Assembly: GCA_013399855.1 (NCBI GenBank)
Contig: VXAY01002602.1
Location: forward strand, 62,001 to 126,000
From: Oxyruncus cristatus
Taxonomy: Eukaryota; Chordata; Aves; Passeriformes; Cotingidae
Reading direction: 5' to 3'
Length of the DNA stretch: 64,000 nucleotides
Shown here: piece after piece, positions 23,390 through 35,895 of the stretch
How the letters are laid out: each line of letters starts with the position of its first letter
Position numbering within the stretch: the stretch's first letter is position 1
Translations under genes and position numbers: made by a program
Notes under the pieces: generated by a model
Database searches by the model: none
What the model saw: only the letters and a program-made list of their open reading frames with translations
What the model was told of the DNA's origin: nothing

Positions 23390-23695
23390 TGTCATGGTTT
23401 AGGAATGGTACTCCTTAATTTAGTGCTCCCACTGACACTCTTCAAACCACATGCCTTTTACTTGCTCTCCCTTCCCGGCTGTGGTAGGCTGGAGCTGAGA
23501 ATTGGAGGCACAAAAGGGGAAGTTCACCAGTTGAGATAAGAACAGGAAACAGAAAAGAGACAATAAAATGAACACCAACAGCAGGATGCTTCTCCCAGGA
23601 TGAGCCTCCTTCCCCCGCACCCCTTCCCCAGCTCCCCACTCCCCTGCTCTGAGGTGGTATAGAATAACCTCTGGGCATTTGCACCCTATTGAGGT
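23390..23695 (-). mobile_element. ERVL-type LTR fragment
   Basis: Starts TGTCATGGTTTAGGAATGG, the reverse complement of an avian LTR 3' end, and continues through ccacatgcc, ggctgtggtaggctggag and gaattggaggcacaaaagggg blocks typical of that family, to a ggtatagaataacctctgg block. The remainder (the LTR 5' part) is not recognisable, so it is truncated or diverged. The right boundary is approximate. Confidence 0.6.
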
Positions 23696-23699
23696 TTAT

Positions 23700-26600
23700 A
23701 TCTTATTGAGGTACAACCTCATGATCTGTTAGTGAGGAGAAATGGTAAGATTTCCCAGTGAACCAGGGGGAGTCAAATATAGTGATTTATTGTTTTGATG
23801 CTTTTAAAGAAAGTATTTAAATCCCCACAGATTTGAGATAAAGTGTATTTAACAACATTAAAATGATCTACAAATTTATCAGTGGATAATTCAATAGATA
23901 GGTACCACACGGTTTAAAAGCCTGTGACCAAAAGCCTGTAAATTTTTCTTACTGTTATCCACATTATACAAGCAAGAAGTTTTTGAGAATGGCATCTAAA
24001 GTCTTGATGGTTATTTTGTCCCAGGTATTGGATTTGCTGACCATAAACTCGTCAGGCCACTGATCAGTAGGAATTGTCTAGGAGTTGACTTCACAAGAAG
24101 GAGGGAATGAGTCACTTCCTTTTTAAGGATTTTGATGAAATGCTAAGCCATGATTGTGAGTACTAATAGATCACAGTGTTGTGAACTAACAGAAGAAAGC
24201 CTTCGCTGCAACTGCATAAAGTGTGTTACACTCCTTGCTGCTATTCACCCCACATCCCCCAGATAATTGAATTCTGGTGTGTCAATTGGACATGAGCAGG
24301 AAAACAGGCAAGAACAGAGGCAGGAACAGAAACTAGGTTAATTTCCATTTATGAGGTTTTATTTGAGACATGTTGGTATGGGCTGTGATATGCTACTACA
24401 GTTTACCTGACAGAAAAAGGGCAGTATGACACTTGATAGTGTGGTAAGGGTTTGTGGAATACCTTTACTTTTTATGGCTTTGTGTCACATGTAAGATGGA
24501 AATATTAAGTCTAGGAGACATAACTACAGTATCTTGTAGTAAAACCCAAGACCACCTAGAGTGTCCTGCAATGACAGAAATTCAGTTTATTCCCTCCTCC
24601 CATTGTACCATTAGCAGTTAATTCCCTGCTAATGTAGACCTAGACAATGAAGCCTGGAGGCTGTGCTAAATTTTCTCTTTGGAAATCCTCTCCATAACCC
24701 TATCTTCAAAGCATCAAACTTCCTGTGATTCTTTGGACATGAAGAATGATTCCTGTCACACTAGAAAAAATTAGCAGTGATAATGCAAAAAAAGGCATGT
24801 CAGAGCAGTTATATTCATAGAGAGGGCCACTCTCTGAAGGACTGTGAGAGTAACCAGCAGGGAAAAATATAACTAAAGAAATGCTTTTGTAGTCCCCTTT
24901 GCTCTTCTCTTTAGTCAGTGGAATAGGAAATATGTAACATTTATATTTCTGGCCATACCACCAGCATAGTCCCTAACATTAATAAAAATTATTTTTTGTG
25001 TCTAAATGTAGCTTTGTTTTTCTTCCATCATCCTAGTGTCCAAACTCTGTGCTGCTTAATCAGAGCTTTGTAATGAGTAAAAAAGCAGAACTTCAGAGAA
25101 AAACTGTGTCTTTTCTATTATTTCTTGATAGGTAACAACAACCAAAAACAAGACTGAAAAATGTTGAGACAAAGTCTCTTCTCCAGCAAGCTTGCAGGTC
25201 TATCACTGAAGTTAAGAATCATAGGTGCCCATAGGAGAGTGAAGAGGTGAGGTCCAATCTATATATAGCCCTTCTTGAATAAAACTGCTGTCAGAAATTT
25301 AAAATGTTCTCTTTCCAATGTTTATTCAGAATATATTTTTGGTGCAGTTGGGATTATTATACCAACAAATAAGCAAACCTGAGGAATGAAAATGTAGCAC
25401 AGCTGATATTCTTAAAGGTGAATATGAGAATTTGTATCACTTCTAGTACAAATGCAGATACAGCTCTCAAGAGTGATGTGTGATGAGTGACTAATGTCAG
25501 CTCAACACGAAAGACTACAAAAGCAGAAGTGCTCTGATCATGAATCCTTACAGGGTAGTATACGATCACTTAAAGTCTAGGAGTTTCTGAGTAGAAGACA
25601 ATTGGCCAAAGGTCAGTTATAGATTTATTTATTGACAAATGTTATGATGATTTCAAAGCAAAGCTATAGTAAATATTTTTCTAATAGTCTCATTTTCTGT
25701 CCCTTAACTATTATTTAATAATAGTTATTTTATGAACAGAAATGTCTATACTAGCAGCAGGAGTGTGGAAAGCCCACATCATAATCAAGGCATGAAGTAA
25801 ATCTGTGCAGACCATGAAACACTAATGTTAAGAAGAAAGTGGTTAAACAACATGCAGAAAATAGGGTCAAATTCTACCATTTTATTTCTTTGAATCTGGA
25901 TTATTTTCATCTACTCTATTTAGCATATTATAGAATGAAACATAAAAGCAGAGGAAAAAAAAGGAGTTATGTCTAACCAGGAGTCCATGAAGTAGGAAGA
26001 CCAGGTCTGATACCAGCTCGATATTGGTGTAAATTACTCCAGTGAAATTCAAGAGAAAAATTTGCAACTGGGTATATCAATACATCAGAGGTTTGAAGTT
26101 CTCATCTCAAGTATAAAAATAGGTTTTTGACTTGGACTGCATAAATGTACTGGGAATTAAGACACAATAAGAACACTTTTTAAATATCCCAGTAAGCAAC
26201 AGTTCTTCATCTGAATATACCAACTTAAATCAATTATATTCATCTTGAGTACACAGGGAAAGAGTATGGAAGAATGAGAAGACACCAGGCTCTATGGTTT
26301 TCTTCATAATCCTGTATGCTGGAGTTAATAAGGAAACAGTAGCAACCATCAGGTAGCCTAGAACAGAAGTAAGTTCTTTCTTTGGAGGAAGAAGAGAGCC
26401 AAAATGAGTTTACTCCATCATAGTTTTGGTCAGGGCTGAAGAAATAATCTGCACATACAGAAAATTAAAAACTTTCAGCAATCTTAGTGTGTTTATTATC
26501 ATCTACCATTTCCTAGACAATGTTCTGACCCCTGTTTCCTTTTTAAATAACCTCAAAATTCTCATTTGCATTGAGAGTATGATTATTTTATGTGTCTATG

Positions 26601-29600
26601 TCCTCTTATATATATCTATAATATTTTTTGTTTCACTATTCCTTTCAAACCAAAATGCTATAACTACTCCAATTTGTTTCATGAACATATTCTTAAATTA
26701 AAAGGAATTTACTCATCTATGCAGATTTCCAGAAATTTTCAAAGCTTTGGAATATATTCCCAAATACCCCAATGGATTTTGTGTCTTGGACAACAAAATT
26801 CTTTGTGCATAGAGCTATGAATAAACTAAATTTTTTAACGATACATAACAAATCAACAAAGAACTACTTTTACAATACGGGATGGTGACATGTTGCTTAT
26901 TCATTATACCATGGAAATTTAGTTTTATGATGTCATTAAAATACATGTAAAGTAATAAGAAAGCAACATTTATCAGGAAAATAATGGTTTGGAAACATCC
27001 TTGTAATATGACAACCAAATAAATGAATAAACCTAATTGTACAGTAACAAGAAAATGCAATGTCTGAGAAAAACGTAACAAAACAATGAAAAGGAAAAGG
27101 CCCTATAATCATGTCCTTAATTATAGAAGAATTATAACATCTCCAATTTTCCTAAACTAATTTTAAAATCTACTTTTAGGTTTTAATTCATATAAAGTAA
27201 TTTGATACTTGAAGTGTATACAGTATATGATGATATTTGCTTGTTATTCAATGTTAAATTTAAATACCAGTCTACAAAAAAAAGAACTGAAGATAAATTC
27301 AAGCTGTTAGTTTGGTGCCTGTCAGGTTTTGTGAATATTATCTATCTAAACATTTTGAATGGAGTACTGACAATACAACACACAATTCTGCTATCCTTCC
27401 TCACACACAGAAACAACTTGATTCATTATAAGTTCCACTAGTTCCAGTGGGGCTTTTTACAGAATGAAATGACCTTTAACATATTTGAGATTTGGAAAAA
27501 ATAAAAAAAAAATAAGGCTACTGAGTACCCACAGTTCAGATAAAAAGAGCAGTTCTAAAGACCGAAGAGCTAAACAAATGTGCATGCTCAAATAAGCATT
27601 CAGAGAAATTCTGAAAAACTGATAATTTAACAGGGTTTTTTTCTTTCTTTTTTTCTTCTTCCCCACAATATACCCATATCAGGGACTCATATGTCATTTA
27701 TCCGAGTATATAGTGTAGATATGACTTTCAAATTAAATTGTTCATATATATTTGTTCATATAAAATAGTAAATGTATTTTTTATTCTTTGAAATCTTAAA
27801 GATTAACAGAGGGATTACTTTCCAGAACTATGTAGCAAAAGTTGTGTGTCTTACACAGATGTCTGTATGAAATGTAGGTATCTAATACATTAAGCAGTAC
27901 AGACAGAGATGTCTAAAGAGCAGTTTAGCCAACCAGCTGCCCAGTTGGAGTGAGATGTAAAATTTCTTCAACTCAGTTAAGTTGACTAGATCTTCAAGGG
28001 GGAATTAAGTTTCTTAAACACAGGAATTATGGGTGTCATCTCATCTTTCTTCAACCCTTTACATTTTGTTGTATAAATAGGCTCTTTTAACTTAGAAACA
28101 AAAACTTTGATATAAAAGTATCAGTGAATCAAAACATTTTTTTTTCCATTATTTATCCTGATCTAGAACTGTCAGATCTTACTAGTGAAACCCCTGAACT
28201 GGGAGGCTGCCACTGATGTATCACCAGCAGAATTAATTCATGTGACTCTCACATAATACTGTTCTCAGGGGACTGTTTTGCATACAATAAAAGAGTTAGC
28301 AGTTATTGTATCCTCGTATTATGAATCATTAATCAGATATTTCTGACAGTTAAAAGTATTAGTCTTCATATCTAAGCAAATAGTTCTGTAACATCTTCTT
28401 GGAATTCTGCCTCCACATGTGAGTTACGGCATTTCAGGATGCATGTTGAGGTGGGTAAAGACAAATGTTGCATAGAAGAATGCATCAGAGAAACCTAAGC
28501 GATGTATCAAGTTGTGTAGCCCTCTAGATACAATAATTAATGTTTTATTATACTTGGATAAGAGTGAATAAATTATAAGCTTTACTTAATGTATTGAGCT
28601 GAGAGAAGGGTCAGGAGTTTGAAGAAAACTATCAGGATTCAAAAGAGAGGAGTAGGAGAATTGATGAATAATCAAATTAATCTCTGAGAAGAGATATGTG
28701 ATGAGTAGTCCTGTATTTCAACTTTTCTGCTGTGGTAGGATATTAGGGCTATCTTTCAGGCCCAGTAAAATTGCCTCCAATGGTAGTGGAAAAGATAATG
28801 TAAAAATGTATAAATATTATAGCAATAATGTAAAAGCATACAGTTTTATGACCTTATCAAGGTCAGAGAATGGATCAAGGAGGAGGCTAATATTTTTACT
28901 GCCTCTTTCTTCTCTTTTATGCAAAGACATCCATGTACAGATGATGCTAAGCACACTCTTTCAAACTCTGCTTTACAGATGGCAGGGCAGAGAAGGATAT
29001 CAAAAGAGACCACTGCATCATGAAATGGTACCCCAGTGAAATGACAAGAAGTTATACATTAATTACAGTTCTGGTGGGATGAGTAGCTGAACCAATTAAG
29101 ATATGAACTCAGTTTTAATGCGTATTTTATATTCAGAAAGAAAAGGGTACCAAAAAAAGCCTTAAAAAGTATGCCTCTCAGCTAAATAACATGAAGCTTT
29201 GAGGGAAGGTAAAGTCTGTATTCCAATACACAAAGGAAGGAGAAAGTTTTTCCCATATTACTATTTATTTGCATGTCTAAAATACGTGGCTAATAAGGCA
29301 TTTAAGGGGAATCATACTATAAAGCAGTGAAATAGTAATCTTTACTTTTAGGGACACCAGCTATAGACAGGGATGTGCACTGTGCAACCATTCAAGCAAC
29401 TTTGTTTTCCTTTCTGATTGAGTTTGCATGCTGAAAGCTGTTACCCCTAAAGGTCATTAGTGTCAAGCAAGGAGTCTGAAATTACTTTTTTTTCCTCTTA
29501 ATTTTTCTTACATTTTTTCTACAATGTCTAAAAAGTTTGCACTATACTGCTGTTCTATCTGTAGCGTTATGAAGAATTTAGACCTTGTGTCTTTTTAAGC

Positions 29601-32600
29601 ATCTTGTAATAATCAAATTTCTTTTAAAAATCACTGTCTTGTGTTCTGTGAAACAGCTTTATGTTAGTTTACAGTAAAAAGATATACCAGAGTATTTCAA
29701 AATATCACTATTAGTTTTTTTTTACCAACAGTGATTATGTGAAAGAAATTGCTGAAGTCTAGATAACCACATACTTGTTTTGTGTCTACCTTCACAGCAT
29801 ATCCTTCCAAACCTTTAGTTAAAGCTGCTCTTATGACTCATCTGCTGGCATGTGGCACTATCAAGAAGAAAAATTTAGGTTAGTACTTCAGGCTTACTAG
29901 CACAATCAGAGCTAAACTTAAGTGACAATGGGATTGTACCATGGGTAAAGAAGTTAAGTACCATTGTAATGAAAGTTTTGTGCCAAAATGAAGAGCTCAC
30001 AAAAAATTCAATATTCCCAGGGACCTTATGTTTTTTTTCTTTCTAGAAAATTTAGAGTTTTACTGATATACTGCAAAGCATGAAATTTGCTCAAGGCTTC
30101 TCTTCCAAACAGTTACATTTTGCCACCCTGACTTTCCAAGGTGGGGACCAGTCAAAATTGTGATGATCCTCTCCAGAGAAAAAGGAAGAAGAAAAGGGTG
30201 GAAGATGTGGAAAAAAATAAAGAAGAAGGAGGGACAGGATGGAGTGCCAAAATCTGTCATACTTTTCTCACTATTGCTATGGAAGGATAAAAACAACAAA
30301 TGATGCTCTAAACAGCAGAGCATCTGCCACCTTCTGTTTCCCTTCCACATCTTTGGTAGCAGCAACCAGCTTGACTTTCTAGGGCTCTGGCACAGGCAGA
30401 GGAGGTAAATGACTTGTTTGTCCATCTCCAATGATGTGATCCCCTAATCAGCTAATCACTGCAGTAGTGCTTAAGGGTGTCAGTGGCAAGTTGTGTGTCA
30501 TTAAAGAAGGGACAAATATCCTTCCCATTGCTTGACAAACAGGAGAGGCATAAAAGCAGATGAAACAAAAGAACATCATTGTAACATGTGACAGTTTCAT
30601 GTAGTTGTTGGGACCTTTTTCCTGTAGTGAAACTGAGGTAGTAGAAATTATGGTTTTTTGTCCTCTTTTTGCCTTCACACTTATTTAGTTGTCAGGATAC
30701 TATGATTCTATCATGTTAACAATATATTGCTGTGGGCTTTTTTGTGTACTACAATCTCTTCATTCAAATTTCTACCTAATTTCTAAAATGTTTGAGAGAT
30801 CAAATTATAAATTTTGAGGTTTTTGAGGGGCTTTATTTATTTTTTTTGTATCTCTAGTTTTAAGAAATACTCTCAATAAATATGCTCAATCAGTGAAAAA
30901 AAATCACCTGTGACGTTCAGAGCTGTTTAAAACCTACCCAGTTCTGATGATAGTGTGGCTTAAATCCCTGAAGTGCTGACTTAGTCAGCTTCCCTTATGA
31001 CGTGAGATGTTGCCCAGGAATCGTGGTCAGTTGATAGACCTGTGGAAGAGGACCCCTAGAGTTTACAGGTAAGTAAATTCTGCTGAATTTTCTGTACTAG
31101 TTAAATAAGTTTTGCGGGGGAGGAGGGGGGAGGTTTCCTTATTTCTGATTTCCATTCAGAGAATTCGATCTTAAAATTAAGACATATTGAACTAAGTTCC
31201 AAACTATGAATTTGTAAAATATTGTTTTCATAAAAATCCAGATAAAACATCTATCCTTCCTTCCCAAATTATGTTGATTCCCTGGTATGAAAGCTGCTAT
31301 TTTCAGATAGATATGAGAGTGAAAGCAAGAAGCTGATCCTTGGGGAGGACATAGTTTGGAAGAAGTATCTACAAAATCTGGTGGAAAATGTTGAACAAAT
31401 TGTTTGAGTAAAAACAAGCAATAATTCAAAACTAGGTTGGCAAAAACAAAAGAAGTAGGAGTGTAACAGGGAGATGAATGAAGACAAACAGGACTTTTTG
31501 GTAAGTACTATTGTGTCAAGTCTCGTGGCCTTGGTCCTCTGTCTTAAGATTTCCTGACAACCTTTGTTAAGGCCACTCATGTGCTGCTCATAGTCACAAT
31601 GAATTAATTACAACAAAATTTCCATTTTAGGAAATTTTTATATTATTTTTTAATTTTTTTTAATCTATGTTTTGTTTTTTTCCCCTAACTTTTTAAATGG
31701 CAAACCAAAGCATTTCCATTCTGGAGCACTGTGACATTATGGTGAGTTACACAATATAATGACCTTAAGGTTTGACATGATGAATTGTTCACTCCCTGTA
31801 GAAGCAGTAACAGCTTTTGGTTGCTCCTATTATGAACATGCATGCAGTTCAAAGCAAGTTTAACTTCTGTCATAAGACTACAGGATCCTCTCTTCCAACC
31901 AAGGGGTTTTGTTGGGTAATTCTATTAAAGAGTATGGAGATAACCAATATTTTTAAGGAATTTCACTTTAGCATGCTAATTCCTCAAACAGTCATTCAAA
32001 ACCCAAATAAATTAAAAGGAGGTAAATTATATTGAAGAATGTATTTCTTAAAATTCTTTTTATGAGATTGTGGAAAAATTATATGATTTTATTCTGTAAC
32101 CTTATACAAACAAAAAGTTAGCTAAGATTTTAACATCAGGTTAGAACTAAAAATAATACTAATCTAAAGTTAACTTGATCTAAACTTATAGAAGACAGGA
32201 GTTTTCAGCTGTATTTAACTCAAGTTCATGTTTCTATCAGTGAAGGATACTTAGCTGGGTTTTATATTTTACTTATTTTTACCTATTTTATAGGGTTTTA
32301 TGTTACTGATAATAGAGTGAACTTATCTGTGACATATAGCAATTCAGTAAAACCTTTTAAACTATTAGCATGGCCTCTGATAGTCTTCACTATGTCTTTT
32401 TCTGTGGTAACCAAGCAGAGCACATATGTGCAACTGCAACTAAACCTTTAAGTGTAAATATTTTTGTGCATCTCTGTTGTTAACTATTACTATTGTTCTG
32501 AGATCATAAGAGGAACCAACCTAAACAGTAAATTGATTTTGATTTTCTTTCTTCACCCAAGTTTTTACTGCCTTTCTGTTTGCTTCCCAGCACACAAAGA

Positions 32601-32675
32601 TTCGTATTGCAGTTTCCTGAATTCGCTCTTTTACCAGAGTGCTGATCAGTACTGATTTCAAATCTGTGGTCTGTG
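23700..32675. other. 9-kb stretch without recognised genes or repeats
   Basis: Nothing was recognised beyond scattered homopolymers and a G-rich purine tract near 31115-31133. Donor-like gtaagt sites at 31071 and 31501 lack convincing upstream acceptors. Open frames up to 123 codons (for example minus 30060-30431) have low-complexity or unremarkable content. Confidence 0.45.
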
Positions 32676-32678
32676 AGT

Positions 32679-33090
32679 GAATCACAGAATCACAGAATGG
32701 ATAAGGTTGGAAGGGACCCACAGTGAGTCATCTCCCAGCCCAAGCACCGTCATTCTAGAGCACACAGTGCAAGATTGTGTCCAGATGGTTCTTGAATATC
32801 TCCAGTGAGGCCTCCACAACCTTTCTGGGCAACCTGTTCCAGTGCTTGGTCACCCGCATGGTAAAGTTCTTCCTCATATTCGGGTGGAACTTTCTGTGCA
32901 TCAGTCTCTTCCCGTTGCTTCTTCTCTTATTGCTTGACACCACTGAGAAGAGCCTGGATCCATCCTCTGGACATCCTTCAGATACGTATAGGCATTGATG
33001 AGGTTGCCTCTCAGTCATCTTTTCTCAAGGCTGAACAGGCGTATCTCCCTTAGCCTGTACTCGTAAGAGAGATACTCCAGTCCCTTAAAT
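32679..33090 (-). mobile_element. CR1 LINE, 5'-truncated, with ORF2 C-terminus
   Basis: The left end is the CR1 octamer tail (atcacaga-atcacaga) followed by the ggttggaagggaccc 3' UTR block, so the element runs on the minus strand. From 33018 down to 32755 the minus strand encodes the end of CR1 ORF2, including FHPNMRKNFTMRVTKHWNRL and RKVVEASLEIFKNHLDTIL, the usual CR1 C-terminal motif. The copy is truncated at about 33090, typical of incomplete reverse transcription, and cannot move itself. It shares its 3' end type with the fragment at 63028. Confidence 0.9.
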
Positions 33091-33239
33091 GTGAAAATAA
33101 TCTTGGGAACAGCCACATACTAAAGGAAAAAAGTAAAATTCTACAACTTATCTTTCATAGTGTGAGGGCAGAAAATTGTTGGAGGACTATAGCTTTTCCA
33201 TTAAATTAAAACTAATTCTTAATGTTCAATGATCTTTAG

Positions 33240-33293
33240 GGTCTCTTCCAAACCAGGCCAAATTTTGATATCATCAAAATCCTCCAAGAAAAG
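33240..33293 (+). other. Candidate 54-nt exon
   Basis: A consensus donor (aag/gtaagtatc) follows 33293, and an acceptor tctttag precedes 33240, although the pyrimidine tract is weak. The 54 nt is a multiple of three and reads GLFQTRPNFDIIKILQEK; a second frame is also open. The peptide is not recognised. Chance is a serious alternative. Confidence 0.15.
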
Positions 33294-33299
33294 GTAAGT

Positions 33300-35105
33300 A
33301 TCAGTGGTCTCCAAAAAGAAATATCCCCACCCCATAAACTGTAAATTATTGAAAAAAATTTTTAAAAAACATTGATTAAAATTAGAATAATTTTGCCTTT
33401 TTTTGCCACATATTATTGGGGGGAAAATCAATCCAAATTAGAAATCTACTTGTTTTAGAAAACAACTAACTCTATTTATTTATGTTGAAGAGGTTTTTTT
33501 TCTCGAATATTTGGTCTGTGGGAAGAAAAAAAAAGGAATTTAAAAAAAATAATTTAACTTTCTAAAATCAGGTCAAGGAGCTACACACCATGGTGTTTAT
33601 TGCATTAGCTACTATACATAACATGGGCTGACTGGTCTTCATAACTTCAGAGTGAGCAGGATATCCATCCCTTTTTTAACATTTCTCTGCTACTGATTCT
33701 GTCACTGACTAAACAGATAATATCCCATCTTAATCTCCTTTTCCTTACAATTATAAAAACAATAATGCTTTACAGACTGTGGAGATCCCCCATTCTGAGG
33801 GCTACTGTACAGGCAAAGGTGTAGCATCCTTTCTGTTCCTGTTCATCCTTCCCTGTCTAGTGTGTGACAGTGTTTGTCTTCGTGCTTTCATGTGCACTGT
33901 CTGTGCTTGGCACTGGAGGGAAGAAAAGCTCACAAAGATTTGTACTGAGGGTTGAAAAATTCTAGTGGGAATGGATCCTAGCACCCCTAAGGCAAGAGCT
34001 GTCCTCACTTTCAAGTAGGAATTATAAATGTCTTCCAGTGGGGATAAAGTCTGCCTGTCACTTAGGCAATCAAACAGTGGTTCTGTGAGGCATTTGGAAA
34101 CATGCAAGGTGTTGTGAATCCTCCTTTCTTGTTTGACTCAGTGGGAACTTCCCTGTCAGTTTCTAAAACACAAAAACCTGTATGATCAGTTCTATTTACA
34201 AAGACATACCAATTAAAGTTTATGTTTAGACAGTATAAGTCTTTGAGGATTTTTCTTTCCCCTTATTTCATGATTTATGTGTTTTTCTCTCCAAGGCAAT
34301 AAGGATCATGGTTTTTTTGGTAGGAATTTCTAGGATTATTTATTTGTCATTTTAAAAAAAAGTAATGTCATACCTGGACTTTTCTAGTCCAATGTCCATG
34401 AATTTTCAGCATAATTATTAATGGTGGTTCAGTGAACCAATTAGCCAGTTCCCTTTGGGGAGCCTGTAGAAGGCCAAAAGATTCAAATGATGGTAACCTA
34501 GAAACAAGAAAAGTGTATTAAATTAAGTTTTATAAATTTGTATTAGTTTTCTTAAGGCAGTATTTTTGTGCTTTTGTAGAAAAAAAAATCCATATTAGCT
34601 TTAAATTATGATCAACTTTTGCATTTCTCTATACTTCTTAAAGCGATCATTTTGACAAGCATAAACATACATTTTCTTGATGAAAATAATTTTCTTTTCA
34701 TGATTACACTTGCTGACTCCTCATTACTTAAACTGCTAGAAAGAGATCTCAAGGGAGTGGCTTAGTCTATTCCCTTAAGGTCAAGAGCTTCACAAGTGGA
34801 TGTAAGTAATTGAGTTATAGGGCAAAGATGAGTAAAGCTTTTAGGAAGTTAGGAAGAAAAATCCTCTTGATAAAGAAATGAATCTAATTTACAGAGTGTT
34901 ATTTTAGTACATAAATTGTCTCATTATATTGTATCTCACAGGCAAATTTCCTATTAATTACTAAAAATGAGGGACCAATTCTGATCCAGTTCCCATAATC
35001 CTTTTATCACAGAGTGGTAGAGTTAGAGGTTCAATAAAACTGATTGTGCCCTGAAAATGAATTTTAAATCCTGTATGGGCTTGATTGTTGATGTTTTGTC
35101 ATATA
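33300..35105. other. Gene-free AT-rich sequence
   Basis: No recognised element or exon. Confidence 0.5.
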
Positions 35106-35108
35106 AGT

Positions 35109-35129
35109 ATAGCTAAGTTGTTGGGATAG
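35109..35129 (+). repeat. Target-site duplication, left copy (21 bp)
   Basis: atagctaagt...tgggatag is identical to 35875-35895. It abuts the 5' truncation point of the RTE LINE. Confidence 0.95.
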
Positions 35130-35874
35130 ACAACAGGTTAGCGAAGGCATATAGAGCTTTCGGAAAACTCCGTAAAAGAGTTTGGTGTAATAAACACCTG
35201 AAGAAAAGTACAAAGATTCGTGTTTACAGAGCCGTTGTTTTGTCTACTCTTTTGTACGGGTCCGAATCATGGGTCATCTACTGCCACCACTTGCAACTCT
35301 CAGAACGCTTCCATCAGTGTTGTCTCCGCTCAATCCTCAACATCCACTGGACTGACAAAGTGACCAATGTGTCTGTTCTTGAACAGGCAGTGGTCACGAG
35401 TATTGAGGCCATGCTGCTGAGAACACAGCTGCGTTGGGCAGGGCACATCTCCAGGATGGAGGACCACCGCCTCCCCAGGATTGTGCTCTATGGTGAACTC
35501 ACCACTGGCTGCCGCAAGAGAGGAGCCCCAAAGAGGAGATACAAGGACTCCCTGAAACAATATCTCAGCCTTGGCCATATTGATCATCATCATTGGTCTA
35601 CTCTGGCCTCCAGTCGAGAGACACGGAGACGCACCATCTATAACGCTGCTGCCTCTTTTGAGATCACCCGCAGAATCATTTCTGAGGAGAAAAGACAACG
35701 CAGAAAGAACCGAGTCTTACCAATACCACCAAAGGAGACTTTCCGCTGTGCCTTTTGCAACCTGACTTGTCTATCTCGCATTGACCTTCTTAGCCATCAA
35801 CGTGCTTGTAGCAAGCGTGGGTAGAGTCCTTCCCTAATCCTCATTTGCAAAGCCTAACCATGATGAATGAATGA
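35130..35874 (+). mobile_element. RTE-clade LINE (AviRTE-like), young 5'-truncated insertion
   Basis: A 745-bp insertion lies exactly between two copies of a 21-bp target-site duplication. It consists of the 3' part of ORF2 (open to TAG at 35822-35824) and a 50-bp 3' UTR ending in a short atga repeat (catgatgaatgaatga). A short 3' UTR ending in a microsatellite is typical of RTE LINEs and unlike CR1, which ends in an octamer tail. Mobilisation would have been by target-primed reverse transcription with early 5' termination. The perfect duplication and uninterrupted reading frame indicate a recent insertion. The AviRTE assignment is by element type and host context; a consensus comparison was not possible here. 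Confidence 0.85.
35132..35824 (+). pseudogene. RTE LINE ORF2 C-terminal part (about 230 codons, undisrupted)
   Basis: The frame is open from the first full codon after the truncation to the TAG at 35822. It covers the region after the reverse-transcriptase palm, with NRLAKAYRAFGKLRKRVW, LSTLLYGSESW, LRWAGHISRMEDHRLPR and LYGELTTGCRKRG. A basic stretch (EEKRQRRKNR) and a C-terminal CCHC-like finger (CAFC...H...C) follow. The endonuclease and polymerase motifs are absent because of the truncation, so no active enzyme is possible. The lack of any stop or frameshift reflects youth, not selection. TTG at 35240 is only the first start-like codon, not a known start. Confidence 0.85.
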
Positions 35875-35895
35875 ATAGCTAAGTTGTTGGGATAG
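35875..35895 (+). repeat. Target-site duplication, right copy (21 bp)
   Basis: Identical to 35109-35129 and directly after the atga-repeat 3' end of the LINE. Confidence 0.95.

Noticed and set aside
30060..30431. Minus-strand 123-codon frame
   Set aside because: Includes a phenylalanine-rich stretch from a purine-rich tract; no start context, splice sites or family.
31071..31080. Consensus donor gtaagtaaat after tttacag
   Set aside because: No convincing acceptor upstream within a normal exon length.
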